NCBI GenBank assembly: GCA_015350385.1
Contig: WNKI01000005.1
Coordinates: 1,249,906 to 1,313,905 of the forward strand
DNA length: 64,000 bases
Reading direction: 5' to 3'
DNA from: Aculops lycopersici
Taxonomy: Eukaryota; Arthropoda; Arachnida; Trombidiformes; Eriophyidae
This document shows, piece after piece, positions 23,076 through 35,695 of the stretch. Numbering within the stretch: the stretch's first letter is position 1; the number at the start of each line of letters is the position of its first letter. The notes under the pieces are model-generated. The model ran no database searches. It was not told where the DNA came from and worked only from the letters and a program-made list of their open reading frames with translations. The translations under genes were made by a program, and so were the position numbers.

Positions 23076-26002
23076 ATGCCACTCGCAAATTTGGCCCCAT
23101 GGTCCGTGTTCCAGGATCAAGAGAACATCCGGCCCGACCATCAAGGTGAACAGGTAAGTTGAAAATGGAAACTAGCCTGCTGCGACTGACAACAACCACC
23201 ACGACTAGACATTTTGATGACGTCGGCATCAATGCCGAAGAGGGACAAGAGCACGTGAACAAACATACTCCAGACGTGCCACTTGATATCAGTTGTGTGT
23301 CTCTACAACTACTCCTCATCGAGACCTCACTACCACATACCATATGTTCTATCATTTCTCAACCCAGACCAACTAATTCACCTCGTTGCCTTTCGCCCCT
23401 TATGATCATTTGTCATCGTTGTCGACGCAACCCAATCACACGGTTCAACTAAATGGCAAAAAACTATTGTATTTGCTACTTTTATTTTTCGAAAATATGA
23501 TTTTTTGTCGTGTTCTTTGTACTGCTACTGTTCAATCAACATGCTACATAATACTGATATTCATGACAATATGACGACGGTAAATACTATTTGCAACGGT
23601 TCAATGATCTATCGACTCAATAGTCAACTAGTGCCTCCGTGACACCCGAAGAACAACCTGTGATCGACAGCAACAGTGCAGCCCAAAATAATGAGGATAA
23701 TCTTGATTCAGACGACGTAACCTTCGATGAAATCGACCTGTCCAATGTGACCAAACCTAACCATCCTCATCCGGATTGCAGCCAGTTTGTTCCAATCAAG
23801 CTACTTGGTTGCGGTTCGTTTGCCAAAGTCTTTCTGGTGAAGAAGCTTGTTGGTCCCGATGCCGGCTCACTATATGCCATGAAAATTCTACGCAAAGCAA
23901 AGCTAAGATTCAGGGACAGATTACGTAGTAAAAAAGAGCGCGATATTCTGGTGGAAGTGCAACATCCGTTTATTGTTAGACTCAACTATGCCTTCCAAAC
24001 CGAAGGAAAATTGTTCCTTGTTTTGGACTTCATACGGGGCGGCGATCTATTCACCCGCCTAAATAGCGAGATCATGTTCACCGAGGAGGATGTCAAATTT
24101 TATCTGGCTGAATCCCTTTTAGCCCTAACACATCTCCACTCGCTTGGTATTATATATCGCGATTTAAAACCGGAAAACATATTACTCGACGAGGAGGGTC
24201 ATATTAAATTGACAGACTTTGGCCTAAGCAAGGAGGCGCTAGACGACAAGGCCTACTCGTTCTGTGGCACCGTCGAGTATATGAGCCCGGAAGTTATTGC
24301 CCGACAGGGTCACACAAAGTCGGCAGACTTTTGGAGCTTGGGCGTTGTCATGTTTGAAATGTTAACTGGCGTCTTGCCATTCCATGGAGAGAACAGAAAG
24401 GAGACCATGCATCAAATTGTTAAAATCAAATTATCCATGCCGCTCTACTTGAGCCTAGAGGCACAGAGTCTACTTAGATGTTTGTTCAAAAGGAATCCAG
24501 CGAATAGATTAGGCTCCGGACCAAGAGGCGGAAAGGACATTATGGATCATAAATTTTTCAGCTCAATCGATTTTGAAAAGCTCTACGAGCGCAAGATAAC
24601 GCCACCCTTCATTCCAGCTGTACCTCGCGACTCAGCTTATGTGATTGACGATCAGAATTATGCTCAAGAGTCGCCAGGTGTACCTGCAAGTGCAAATGCA
24701 GCGGAATTATTCCGTGGTTTTAGCTTTGTGGCGCCCTCACTAGCCAAACAATGCGATGACATTGCCCAATTGTCTAGCCAGATGAGCGTTACCACTACTG
24801 GTTACGCAAGAACTACAATTGATAGAAACAATAACAATGCAGCCTCACAGATACCAAATAACCAATTGATCGCAAACTCAACCTCTCTTACAACTCTAAT
24901 GGACACATCACAATCGATGAATTCGGCAACACTACCCCCACATGCCGGCCCATCAGATCACCATGGCATTGGTCATCACGCACAAGGTGCAGCCAATAAA
25001 GGAAGATCCAACTATACTGCAAGCTTATTGTTGAAGGATTATGAGTTCAAGGAAACCATAGCCAAAGGCGCCTTTTCGGTTTGCAAGAAAGTGATCAAGA
25101 AATCTGACGGAAAAGTGTATGCTTGCAAGGTCATTGATAAGTACAAGCGTGATTGTTCAGAGGAAGTGGAGATTTTATTAAGATTTAGCAACCATCCAAA
25201 TATTGTTACATTGCATCAGGTTATTGAGGATGCAAATCATACTTATTTGATTATGGAATACTTGCGCGGAGGCGAGCTACTCGATATGATCTCTAGTCAG
25301 AAGTATTTCACCGAACGAGAAGCAAGTGCTGTATTGAAGGTAATTGCATTAGCTGTCAAACATTTGCATGACAATGGAGTTGTCCACAGGGATCTAAAAC
25401 CGTCGAATATAATGTATGGCGATAGTCACGAATCAAAATCGATCAAAATTTGTGATTTTGGCTTTGCCAAACAAATCAGAGCTGAAAATGGACTCCTTAT
25501 GACGCCATGTTACACGGCAAGCTGGGTTGCACCTGAGGTTCTTCTCGAAACTGGCTACGACAAGGCTTGCGATGTTTGGAGTCTCGGTGTCTTGCTTTAC
25601 ACCATGCTAGCTGGTCACACTCCATTTGCCAATGGTACCGAGACATCGCCTAAGAAAATTTTGCAACGCATTGGGTCTGGTGTGGTGGATATGAGTTCTG
25701 GTAACTGGCGTAATATATCATTCCAGGCGAAGGATCTCGTTCAAAAAATGCTTCATCCGGATCCGAAGAGACGCTTTTGCATATCCGATGTTCTGGCCCA
25801 TATATGGATCACCGATCGTATCAAGCTACCAGCAACCAAACTGAACCAGGGCGAGATAAAAAGCATCAAGGAGAGTTTTAACAAGGTGTTTGATAGCATG
25901 AATATGCATGCTGGCTTTAAATTGAAAGCCATCGAGATGTCTAATATTGCGCGGCGTCGTTTGGGTCGAAACTCGTCCGGACATTTTTCGGCGCGATCTT
26001 AG
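23076..26002 (+). CDS. RPS6KA: Ribosomal S6 kinase (p90 RSK), two exons
   Basis: ERK-activated serine/threonine kinase with two catalytic domains. Exon 1 is 23076-23153 (26 codons, [10 protein letters not shown], the usual RSK start). It ends CAG|GTAAGT. The 470-bp intron ends at CAATAG|TCA, exon 2 starts at 23624, and the phase is 0 at both ends. The protein is 818 aa. The N-terminal AGC kinase has its G-loop GCGSFAKV near residue 88, catalytic loop YRDLKPEN, activation loop [19 protein letters not shown], and AGC tail with hydrophobic motif FRGFSFVA near 390. A Q/N/T-rich linker leads to the C-terminal CaMK-type kinase (from about 495: [22 protein letters not shown]). Its T-loop reads [15 protein letters not shown], where animal RSKs usually have TANFVAPE. 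The C-terminus is basic ([10 protein letters not shown]), in the position of the ERK-docking site. A stop lies directly before exon 2, so the intron is needed to reach a start. Confidence 0.95.
23154..23623 (+). other. RSK intron 1
   Basis: 470 bp, GTAAGT donor and CTCAATAG acceptor, phase 0, located after codon 26. The acceptor lacks a strong pyrimidine tract. In-frame TAG at 23621-23623 is part of the acceptor and blocks any unspliced reading. Confidence 0.85.
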
Positions 26003-26367
26003 TTGGAATTTGTACTAATCTCGCTAAGGGTTCAAGCTGAATAGTGACAACCTTGTCGACCATAGACACAATCGCATGGCGCGATGGCATCGATCAAAAG
26101 CGCTAGATGCTCCAAAAAATGATCTCCATTACACATTCCACCTCTCTCCGTTTATCACCAAGCACTCGTTCATCAATCTTGAGAAAATTAGTTTTCTCCA
26201 CACAATTTCAGTGAAGTGAGCGATACAACCCCTCAAAGCCAACTACTCTCACTAAAACCACAAGATCTGTTCTAATCTTACAAGTTCACGAGTGTTAATG
26301 TTACATGAATTAGACAACCTATACATATAAGTTTGAAACAAAATTTAAGAAAAAGACGAGAAAAAAG

Positions 26368-26383
26368 AATAAATAAGAATAAA
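26368..26383 (+). terminator. Polyadenylation signals of RSK
   Basis: Two AATAAA hexamers (26368 and 26378), about 370 bp after the RSK stop. Confidence 0.6.
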
Positions 26384-26774
26384 AATACAACCTTGCAATT
26401 TATTTAAAAGATGTTTGCCAGTTTACACAGATATGGATGAATTCCTTTTATGATAAAAGTAACAGCACTAATAATGATGATGTTGATTCGATGATGATGA
26501 TGAAATAAAGTCATATTAAAAATTTGCTCTAGACTTATGATTTCAGTTGATTGAGCTTCTCCTCCTTCACTTCCCGTTTAATCTTTTTCGTTCTTTTATA
26601 ATCTATCTCTATCGATTGTAGTTCGTGCGGCTAGTTGAGGGGCACACTTGAGCTTATTATTATATATATATATCTCTATCCTTCTCTTTACATATAAATA
26701 AATATATGTCTCTCTTACAATGATGATAGCAAGCTGGTTGTTTTAATTTTCGTTGCGGTTGATTTGTCTTCTCG

Positions 26775-26780
26775 TTTATT
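26775..26780 (-). terminator. Polyadenylation signal of PDE7
   Basis: AATAAA on the minus strand, about 105 bp after the PDE7 stop. Confidence 0.55.
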
Positions 26781-26883
26781 GGCTGACTTCATGGAACTCA
26801 AAACTTCAATCTCTAAAGTCTTTTCAAGTATTCATTCTTTTGTTTCGCTTTTTTGGCTCAGATGGTTGGCGTCTGATTGATTG

Positions 26884-28572
26884 TTACATGGCCGAAGCTG
26901 ATATTGGCGGCATTTTTGTTGTTGTGGTCGCTGAGGTTGTAGTGGAGCCTTTTGGTCTAGGGAATGGCTTAAAAATTGGCAATAGGGGAGGAGGTGGTTC
27001 CAGGCAGGCAACCGACTTCCGGCGTCGCATCCTAACCACTATGGCCTGTGCTCGCTGCCAGCGTTTGTAGTTGTGGTCAAAGTTAGAGACCAACAGGTCG
27101 CTAAGTGGCGAGCATAGAAACTTGTGCCACAATTCCAGCAAAGGCAACACTATGAACCGGAAGAAGTCGGTCTGGATACCTGCAATGCTTGTTTTCTCGC
27201 GCTGACAAATGGGAGTGAGTGGCAAGCCTAGGCGCTTCTCTATGCGACCCATCTTGTAGAATTCGTCGCAAATTAGATTACTCCAAACGCGACTAATTAG
27301 CCAGGGGCGACAGGGATTGCCTAGGTCGGCGCATTTGAGTGCCATTTGCAACACTAGCGCTCTGTCATCTGTATTCTGCATACTAAATTCAGCGCTAGAC
27401 GTCAAATCCCTAAACCTTTTCAGGTACTCATTTTGCCTTGCAATATCTGTGGCCAATATCAATTGTTTCAACTGATTCTTCATCTCATCAAAGTCTTCCG
27501 TTTCAAAATGATCAAACACCTGCGATTCCTTGAAGATACAAATGGCAAAGCGCCAATGATGGTTCTCTAAAACGGAATTATTATTGTATAAACTGGCAAG
27601 CGGATTTTTGGTTGCGACCAAAAAGGATTGATTAACTCCCGGGTGATCCAAATCATGACAGACGGCTGCCATGATTGAGCATAAAATTTCTAAATGTGTC
27701 ATGTGTCTCCTAATCTTGTTCTCCTGGATAAAACAATGCATTGCCTGTGTAACATCAGCTGCATGCACTGAATTGTGATAGGGATTTGAACTATGATATC
27801 CAAATTCTAATAGACGAAAACATTTCAATACATTAACAATTTCCAATTTAAAAATATTATATAGATCATAGTAGTCGAATAAATGCAATAATAATTCAGT
27901 TAGAGATCTTCCACAACAAAGCGCGTCGAATGTGAATGAGTTGAAGTTCCAATTTAAAGCCGATTTTTTAATAAATAAACGGACGGTTCTATTATAATCA
28001 TGATCCAATAAACTCCTGGCCAACTTGAGATCAGTCAGTTGGTTGTTTCTGGTTGATTTTGAAGCTGAAGCTGATGTTGTAGCTGATGATGCTGAGGTTA
28101 ATGAGGAGGGTGCTAATGATGAGGTTTGATGGTTAGATTGTTGGTTGTCGCCAATCGTTGTTTGGTTTAAGGTGGAGGTTGATGAAAGATGTTGCTGGTG
28201 TTCATTTCGATGATCATGGTTGTGATTATTGTGGTGATTACTGTTGTTATTGTTTTTGCTGTTGGTATTTGTAAAGGTATTCGTCTTTCTGTTGTTCATT
28301 TTTCCATTCAATTTACCATTGCCATTGCGCAAGTTTAAAAACTCCTTTGTGCTCAAAAGCTTCTGGTTGTAATAACTCTTGGTCCTCGACGAGGAGTAAT
28401 AGTAATAGTAGTTGTTGATGGAGTTTTTGCTTGTTCTTTTCTCAATATCTTGAAGATCACTTGGTTGCAATATAATGTTAATATCATTATCACCCTCTTG
28501 ATCGTCATAACTCCGCCTCCTTGGTCCCTTGGCGGCTAAGATTTTGGCTAGCATTAGTTCGGATTCGTACAT
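26884..28572 (-). CDS. PDE7: High-affinity cAMP phosphodiesterase, PDE7 type
   Basis: Class-I cyclic nucleotide phosphodiesterase that hydrolyses cAMP. ORF of 562 codons from ATG 28572. Residues 1-180 are S/N/T/Q-rich and unstructured. The catalytic domain starts near LLDHDYN (about 185), which matches the LDDDYNG segment before vertebrate PDE7 catalytic domains. Metal ligands and signatures: NPYHNSVHAADVTQAMHC (about 258-275), AAVCHDLDHPGVNQSFL (about 300), LENHHWR, ILATDIARQNEYL, MALKCADLGNPCR (about 412-424) and the substrate-binding glutamine in SIAGIQTDFF (about 465). HNSVHAADVTQAMHC, VLENHHWR and NPCR point to PDE7 rather than PDE4 or PDE8. The catalytic part has no intron. Upstream in frame is CTTAG|TCA (exon start 28644), a possible phase-0 acceptor. 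If it is used, 5' exons lie to the right, and the exons at 36.5 and 46.4 kb are candidates. Confidence 0.92.
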   Translation of the reverse strand: MYESELMLAKILAAKGPRRRSYDDQEGDNDINIILQPSDLQDIEKRTSKNSINNYYYYYSSSRTKSYYNQKLLSTKEFLNLRNGNGKLNGKMNNRKTNTFTNTNSKNNNNSNHHNNHNHDHRNEHQQHLSSTSTLNQTTIGDNQQSNHQTSSLAPSSLTSASSATTSASASKSTRNNQLTDLKLARSLLDHDYNRTVRLFIKKSALNWNFNSFTFDALCCGRSLTELLLHLFDYYDLYNIFKLEIVNVLKCFRLLEFGYHSSNPYHNSVHAADVTQAMHCFIQENKIRRHMTHLEILCSIMAAVCHDLDHPGVNQSFLVATKNPLASLYNNNSVLENHHWRFAICIFKESQVFDHFETEDFDEMKNQLKQLILATDIARQNEYLKRFRDLTSSAEFSMQNTDDRALVLQMALKCADLGNPCRPWLISRVWSNLICDEFYKMGRIEKRLGLPLTPICQREKTSIAGIQTDFFRFIVLPLLELWHKFLCSPLSDLLVSNFDHNYKRWQRAQAIVVRMRRRKSVACLEPPPPLLPIFKPFPRPKGSTTTSATTTTKMPPISASAM

Positions 28573-31500
28573 ATTGGGTATTTGTTTTTGTTTTTGGCGT
28601 TGGAGGTTGGATTGTAGTTTTGCGTTGTTAGTTAGTTGGTTTGACTAAGTTAATCTTTTCCCCTCTTATTCAATTCAAGTTGTTTGATTGGTTGATTGGA
28701 AGAATGTTGCCTCTAGACTAAATGGCTATCGAATGATTATATAATCAAAAGGCTCAGCCTCGGGGTGGCCGAGAGCCTCATAAAAGAGTCGGGTAAATTG
28801 GAGGCCAACTTTCTCTCTGTTCGTTTGTTTGTTTGCTCGCCTGCTTATCTCGCTGTTTGCCTGTTTGCCGACTTGCAAGCCGTGAATCTCACCTCAGCTC
28901 ACTCATGCTTCCAACTTCAAAATAAAAAAGGATTTGAATTCTAGCATCAAGATTGGCAACCTGTGCAACTTGAGCGAGTCACAGTGGTTTTACCTAGAGT
29001 TGCCAAGACGTCGAGTGTGCAAAGAGCACTGGCAGTCGAAGTATCGCTGACAACAACAACAAGAACAAGTGTTTGCGTTTGTGCTCGCGAACTCGCGGCC
29101 AGGTGAGCTATGAGCGCAAACTCAGTTTGTTGACTTCTCGTGACTTGCACTTGGAAGAGGTTGACTGCTCGACGACTGTTATGCAATTCAAACTCGGCAA
29201 CCTGACTCAGCTCGTCGTTGTATTCACACAAGGATGAATCAATTGAGATTTTGTTGTCAGGTTATCGACTGGCGCCTGGCAAGTCAAGCGCGCGATCCGC
29301 TAATGAGACACTCAACTGTTGGCCACCGGCTTGCAGGTAGTAATGCGCGGCTCGTCGCAAACTTTGCACTCGTCCCATTGTGGCATCTGAATGTAGGTTT
29401 TCCAAGTTGGTTGGGTTACCTCATAGCTCATGAATGAGTCAGTGGCCTCACTTGCGAGAATCAATTGAATCACGACAAAATGACGAGCGCAAATCTATCT
29501 AACGCCAACCACCCAAACGGAGACGACAACAGATCAACTGGAATTGGCGCGAATTCTCTCCCTCTGGTGACATAATCATGTTGCTCTTATAACTCGTCAT
29601 TGTGGAATCATTAAAATCGTCTGAATTGTGAACCTTTTTACTTTGTATTGTGTAGCTCGCCAAAAAGAAGCCAACTAGGTGATTATATAACACCAAAAAG
29701 AGAGAAAGAGAGAAAGACAAAGTTTCTCGCTTGCAAACCAAACGGAACATTTACAAACTCAACAAAGAGCACCACAAACGAACTTGAGGCCCGGAATTCG
29801 CGAGAAATGCAAACACGCCTACCGAGTTTTTGTTTGTTTTGTGTCATCGTCGTCGTCGTGATCACCAAACGGTGGTTCTAAAACAATCGCTAGAGTTGAA
29901 GGAGCTTGGCTAATGATTCTCGAGCAAAACAGTGACAATGATTCGAAATGGGCGGCACGAGTTAGTTGGTTGATGGGCTGGCTGGTTGGCGCGATGCGCA
30001 CGAGTTGCCCGCAACTCAGAGCTGAGCAATCGGAATGCGCTTTTCCTGGCGGCACTCTGTAGCTTTAGATTTGAAACTATTAGTCTCGCGAGAGCGAGCG
30101 AGCAACCAATAGACTGACTGTCAGACTGTCTGGGTCGCAGTGGCGTACACAACACGATGGAAGTGGCAAGGAAGCATCCCCCGACTTTCGACTGACCCCA
30201 GGCTACGGGGACCGTACTTCAGTGCTGGCGGCGCCACTGCCACCGAGAGAGGGAGCCAACTATTTGATGACGGCGAGGGGCTCGAGTTGCCGGAAGGGAG
30301 AAGGAAAAAAGAAAAACACAGGCCAACTAGGCAACAGAGTGGATTCAATTCCTGGTCAATTGGGGCTAAAAGTGGGCGAGCGAGAATGTCGTCGAGAGTT
30401 TGGCAAGCTCTTTGCTGGCAGCGTTCTAATTTCTGCTTACAAGTTACATAGCATAACAACGAGCGAACAACGAGCAAGAAATAGACCAAGAGCACGACGC
30501 CATTTGGAGCCTAAAGAGTGGCGACCTTCATGCCCGAAGTCAAGATGAATTCCATCTTGTCGTAATGTATAAATTTAGAGTAAAATTAAAATACTTGTAA
30601 CAGTGGCGTAGTCAATTACTTCGCTGCTCGCGCTTCTCGTCGACTTGTCGTCTCGCTTACATGTCTCCTATCGTCGTGGTTGTATGCATGGTAGTTGTAG
30701 TTGTTGTTGCCGCCACTGGAAGTTGCCAGTCAGAAGTGGGATTCTGTTAAACTCACTTTTCGTTAGCTTACTGGCTAGCTTGCCGGCGAGCGAGTGGGAG
30801 AGACAGAGAGTAAACTAATGAGCTGCAACGCGGAGCTCCGGCTTCTTGAGGAGCGAGTCGCTGTCGTTGTTATTGTTGTTGCTGCTGCTGATGCCTTCGA
30901 GTTAGGGTATTGAGTGTCACTCTTCTTTTTTCGTCTCTTTCTTCTCTCTTTCCTCCCCACACAAGAGCTCGCTAAACTAGCAGTCATCGTCGCCTAGCGA
31001 CGTTCGTGATAGAAGTCGGCTCTCGAAGCTGCCGCTGCCAAACAGTCGCCTGGGGGCCCCGTTAACTCGATCTCATGTCGCGCGGCACTCCAAGTTGGCT
31101 CCAGCGGATACTGCCGCCGCTAACAAAACACAAAACCCAACTCTATCCTCTGCTCGCATCCCGACAGCAAAAGTCTGCCGCTCATATGGGATCGTTGGCA
31201 GTGGTGTCAGAGTTTCACCTGATCCTGCGTGGTAATAGTCATACTCTATTGCCGCCGCCGTTGCTACTACTACTCCCATAGCCAACGAGTTCACAACGGC
31301 GACAGCGACGACGACGATAAGAGCTCGGTGCGTGCTAGTCTTAGTCTTGGTGTTAGTGCTAGTGTGTTTCCTTCTCCTCTTCTGGCAAACACTCTCACAG
31401 GGCACACTTTTTCTCCTTTGACGTGCTGCGATTGGCGGAAGTGAGCGAGTTTAGTGCCAGCGAAGACAAGGCACTAAAGCGACCGAGAGCGACCACCATA

Positions 31501-32576
31501 GCGACCACGCAAAAAGTCTCTCGAATCTCTTGTCCTGATTGGCTCACTCTCTTGTAGCCGAAGTTTCGTCGTTTTCGAAATGCCAATGGCCAATTTAGTC
31601 CTCCCTCATTCACCTCAACCACCGACTTGGCTAATGGTTGTCTGGCATCATCGTAGTGGCAATCGTGGTTGTCGTCGGCATTAAGTTTGAGCTTAACCTC
31701 AGGTGGCGGCTCTCGGGGAAACTCTCGTCTTTGCCAAAGGAACTGAGGCAACCAAAGCCACTCGAGACGCAACAATCGGCTCGCTACAATGGCGTCATTT
31801 AGGGTCGTTTTCGACGCTAGCCAACGTCGCCTCTGATCACATGATTGAGTTCCAACTTCCGGTCAGCTCGTCATCTTTGCTATCTGGCTCATCGCAACAG
31901 ACTTTATCGCAGCAAACTCCACCGGCTGGCCGCTTGCTCGTGTAGCTCTTGGTGCATATACTTAATGTGCGCTATAATTTGGATTTTGTTTTACCGAACG
32001 AAAAGCACTAAAGCGTAGCGAGCCCACAAGATTCGAGCGAAAGTATCAAGTTGGCCGACTAACTAAAGAACTGAACGAAGCGAAAGCGGAAGTGAAACTG
32101 AATCACACTCTTTGTAGTTTGGCCCGATTTTTACAGGAAACAGGTTGCATGCATAGGCTCAAACCTTTGGGTGAGTGGAGACAAGTTATACGCATCGATG
32201 ATGGTGGTAGTGGCAATATTGGCGTGCGCTCGCCAGTGGATTCAATTGGCTGGAAAGTGGCCAGCCAAGTGAGCGGATGGCGGCATTTGACGCCACCAAC
32301 AGAAGAGGCAGCAGCGCCGATACGCAGAGGTAGCGCTAGAAAAGGACAACCAGGAGATGAGGCTAATGGCAGATTTTTTAATCAGCACAGTGGCTCTGTG
32401 GAGCCAAAAGCGTTGCCGCTTCTATTCGCCTGGCTGGCTGCACGCCAGCCAATCAGCTAGCTGTAGTTTTGGTTAGCTAGCTCCGGTTGCTGGGCCAGCG
32501 ACAAGTTGACTCAGGGCGCCGGCAGCTTGATTGCGAGCGCAATCTCACCAAACTCAAGGTGACTTTCTTTTTAACT

Positions 32577-32598
32577 CTCTCTCTCTCTCTCTCTCTCC
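32577..32598. repeat. (CT)n microsatellite
   Basis: A pure CT dinucleotide run. Confidence 0.8.
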
Positions 32599-33844
32599 CC
32601 GACTCGTTTTAACCATCGTGCCGGTAGCACAGTTGCAGCCGATGGCAACAACTGACACGCCGAGCTGACGACTCGTTTTCTGATGATGTTTCCTCTTCGG
32701 AGTTGGTGGCGATTAGCTCGTGGTACGCCAGCTGTGCGAGTCAAACGAGAGCGCCGAGTAGGGCATGAGCATTAGCGAGTTCTGTGTAGGCGAGAAACGG
32801 CGCTTGGCATCACACGGCTAGAGGGGCAGCGCGGCAGTCCAGTGGGCCAGCGCACATAGTTGCGCCGCACAGACCGGAAGTGAGCTAATGGTTGCGGCCA
32901 GGTAAATCGAAACTGTAACACAATGGTAATGTGATGTTGCTTTAGCTAGGCGCGTGCCGCCGTTTCAACGCCTTCCACTTTTGGCCACCTTAGCCATAAA
33001 CATGGATAAGGGGGAGCGAGTTACAACAATCATAACACTCACAAGTGCCGGACACACAAACACAAGATGGGAGGAAATTACATTACAATCGACGGGCGTA
33101 GTTGTGGCGCCAAAGTGTTGGTGAGCCAAAGCGGAAGTGGCGCCCATTGAGAGAGAGCTAAGAATGGCTAATGATTTCCATCAAGGGTTCCCTCTGCCTC
33201 GCCTGCTCTTTTCTGGCATTGAGAAGTTGGAATTATGAAGTATAATGGTAGTTGTTGCAGTTGGTGATGTTGTTGCTGTTGTTGTTTGCCTTCGTGATGG
33301 AAGTTTGCAATGAAAACTTCCCCTCGCTGGTCTTGGCGGCGCAGCCATAAGAGTCCATAAACTGGAAACTTTCCACCATTTCACAAAAGGTAGAAAGTTG
33401 AGCAAATTGTGCTTCCAATTTGTTGTCGCTAAGAAAACTGATTGAGTCATTCGATTCATGGAAAATCGAGTTCCATTTCGAACGGTCAAATGACCGACCG
33501 TTCAAATGACCAACCAGATTATTATTGTTTGAGGCGCAGGTAACACATTCTAACCTTGGCTTCCTCTTTCTCTTATAGGACCCGAGCGGATCATCCGTCG
33601 CAGAGACGGGCCGAATGACTGGCTGGCTGTTTGGTCTGTTGGCTGGCAGACTGGCTTGATGAAATTTGATTGCCAGCCGGAGAGACTAATAGCACATAAG
33701 TGAACGGTAGATTTGAAGAAGCTACCGCTAGCTTGTGTCTTGTGAGCGCCACTCCAAGTTGGTCGCGATGCGACGCTCGAGGCTTTGGGTGATGGATAAG
33801 CCGACGGCGCCACTTTCGCTCTTGCCTCTCGCCTCTCACCGAAA

Positions 33845-33868
33845 GACCGACCGACCGACCGACCGACT
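33845..33868. repeat. (GACC)n tetranucleotide tract
   Basis: Five to six GACC units, the complementary motif to the CGGT runs at 20.2 kb. Confidence 0.8.
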
Positions 33869-35695
33869 CACTGGCCATCTGACTGGCGGGCTGGCCGCTC
33901 GCTGTGATAATTTTGCCACCGCAAGAGATCAACTTGGAGGAGGAAACTGTGCAAACAGTAAGCCCATCGGTCGGTTGGTCAGTCGAGTCTATGGACTAAA
34001 CCTTGTGGCTCAGGTGGAGCAGCAACTCGACTCTTCCTTTGTTCTCATCGCCAGACAGTCGAGCTTCTCGAATGACACACCAACGAGCCGCTATCGCGGC
34101 CACCGCCGCCGCCGCCAAACCAACCGTCTGGTTGGATCGACGATCGTTGGTGTAATACTCGAAGCTGCTCAAGGTGACAAGATGAGAAGAGCGTCAAGTG
34201 GCGCCAACAAAAGCGCCAACTCCAACTACGGATTGAGATGTCCGTTACGTTGAGCCAGCCGGCCACTCGCAAGCTACTTCCGGTTTGCGATGCTGCTACC
34301 ACTAACTGTCTCCATTTCTATTCCTTTTCTCCTCCCCCTCCCTCCATCGACCATTTCAACAGGATTGCTTGCTGAGCCGATCAAGGAGAGAAAGTGAGAG
34401 GAGGAAATAGGTGCTCATCTCTCGAGGGCTCTGGAGTGGATGCAGTGGCTGGCTTGCTCAACGACCCGCCGCCTGAAGCCTAAAGGCATGAAATGGTCCC
34501 AGCAAGCGCCAAGTTGCTTGACCAGCGAGATTAACTGGATCACCACATTGCATGCAGCCGGCGGCTAAAATTTGGTAACAAATTTAGTTACCGACTCCTC
34601 GAGGATGGCACCTATTTCCGCCGCCAACGAGCAGGATCAAGATAGCGAGCGAGCCCAAGTGGAATTATCACCCTCCTGCAACAACTAGTCCTGCACAATA
34701 GACGCATTGTCGATAATGTGTATCTAATTAATATGTTCAACGCACATGCCGACGAGGTCGAGCAAGAGATTGCGCAACTTGCAGCTGGCTTATGTGGAGC
34801 TAGCTCGATCCAGGCGGAGGGCAGGTGGTTGCGGGATTGAAGCAGTGGGCGCGTCAGGTAAGTGCAAGCAGATGAGATTAACCTGGCGGGTGTGCGGGTG
34901 ACGCTCTTTCGCGCTGGCTTCGCTGCCTCTCAATCTAATATTGTTTAGATCAGGGATACTGCCGCTGCGAAACTTCAGCGCGGTGTTTGTGTCACCTGAG
35001 TTTAATGCAATTTCGCGCCCATTGATCAAGAATAGGGGATTTGCCACAAGCCAGTCTTTGGGGGCAGCAAACAACAAAGGATGGAAGCGAGAGTTTGGAG
35101 CGAGATATAATTCGAGTCGAGCGTTAGCTTAGTGGTAATCAGCTTCCGAGATTCAACCAGGAGGCCAGGTTATCGTCATGGTCATTGGCGTTGGCGTTTC
35201 ATTTCCACTTCCATTGGTTTGCTTGCGTCATGCGATTATCAGTCTTGGCTAGTGGTTGAGGCAGGAGGCAGAGTTGAATGGTGGAAGATTCAATGAATGA
35301 ATGGAAGGACCACTCGATCTATTGGTGGGCTCACGACGGAGAGCAACGCAATTGTAATTGTAACCCAACGCCTTGTTTGCCGTTGAACCAAGACGATTAA
35401 CTTCCACCGACCAAACGAAGAGACGAGACTGGATCAGATCGAGAGTCTTGATTACCTATCTATCTATCTATTTATCAATTCATTTGCTCGGCGCACCATT
35501 AGCCACCAGCCTCTTCATTGGCAAACCCGAGTTCCGGGCTTAGGTGTGCGGCGTAGCTGTCCTCTCTTCCACTTCCTTTCCCCTTTTTGGCCGACCAAAT
35601 AGAATTGCTGTGAAATCGAACAACACCAAAAGAGGTAACAAAAAAAGTGGTAAGGTTAAGGGAAATAGGGTTGGGGTGGGAATAGTAACACTCAC

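Larger units (their letters stand above)
26003..26883. other. Convergent 3' UTRs of RSK and PDE7
   Basis: 881 AT-rich bp between the two stop codons. Plus-strand AATAAA hexamers at 26368 and 26378 suit RSK (3' UTR about 390 nt). Minus-strand AATAAA at 26775-26780 suits a short PDE7 3' UTR, with another at 26399-26404 that would make the two transcripts overlap. TA repeats lie around 26657-26673. No ORF is convincing. Confidence 0.6.
28645..35695. other. Non-coding stretch right of PDE7
   Basis: Seven kb with no recognised coding sequence. There is a CT run at 32577-32598 and a (GACC)n run at 33845-33868. Donor-like sites on the plus strand are CCAG|GTGAGC at 29104, GCAG|GTAACA at 33540 and TCAG|GTAAGT at 34858. 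It is best read as PDE7 intron or intergenic DNA. Confidence 0.5.

Noticed and set aside
35109..35170. tRNA-like A-box (TAGCTTAGTGG)
   Set aside because: No B-box (GGTTCGANTCC) at the right distance and no cloverleaf pairing.
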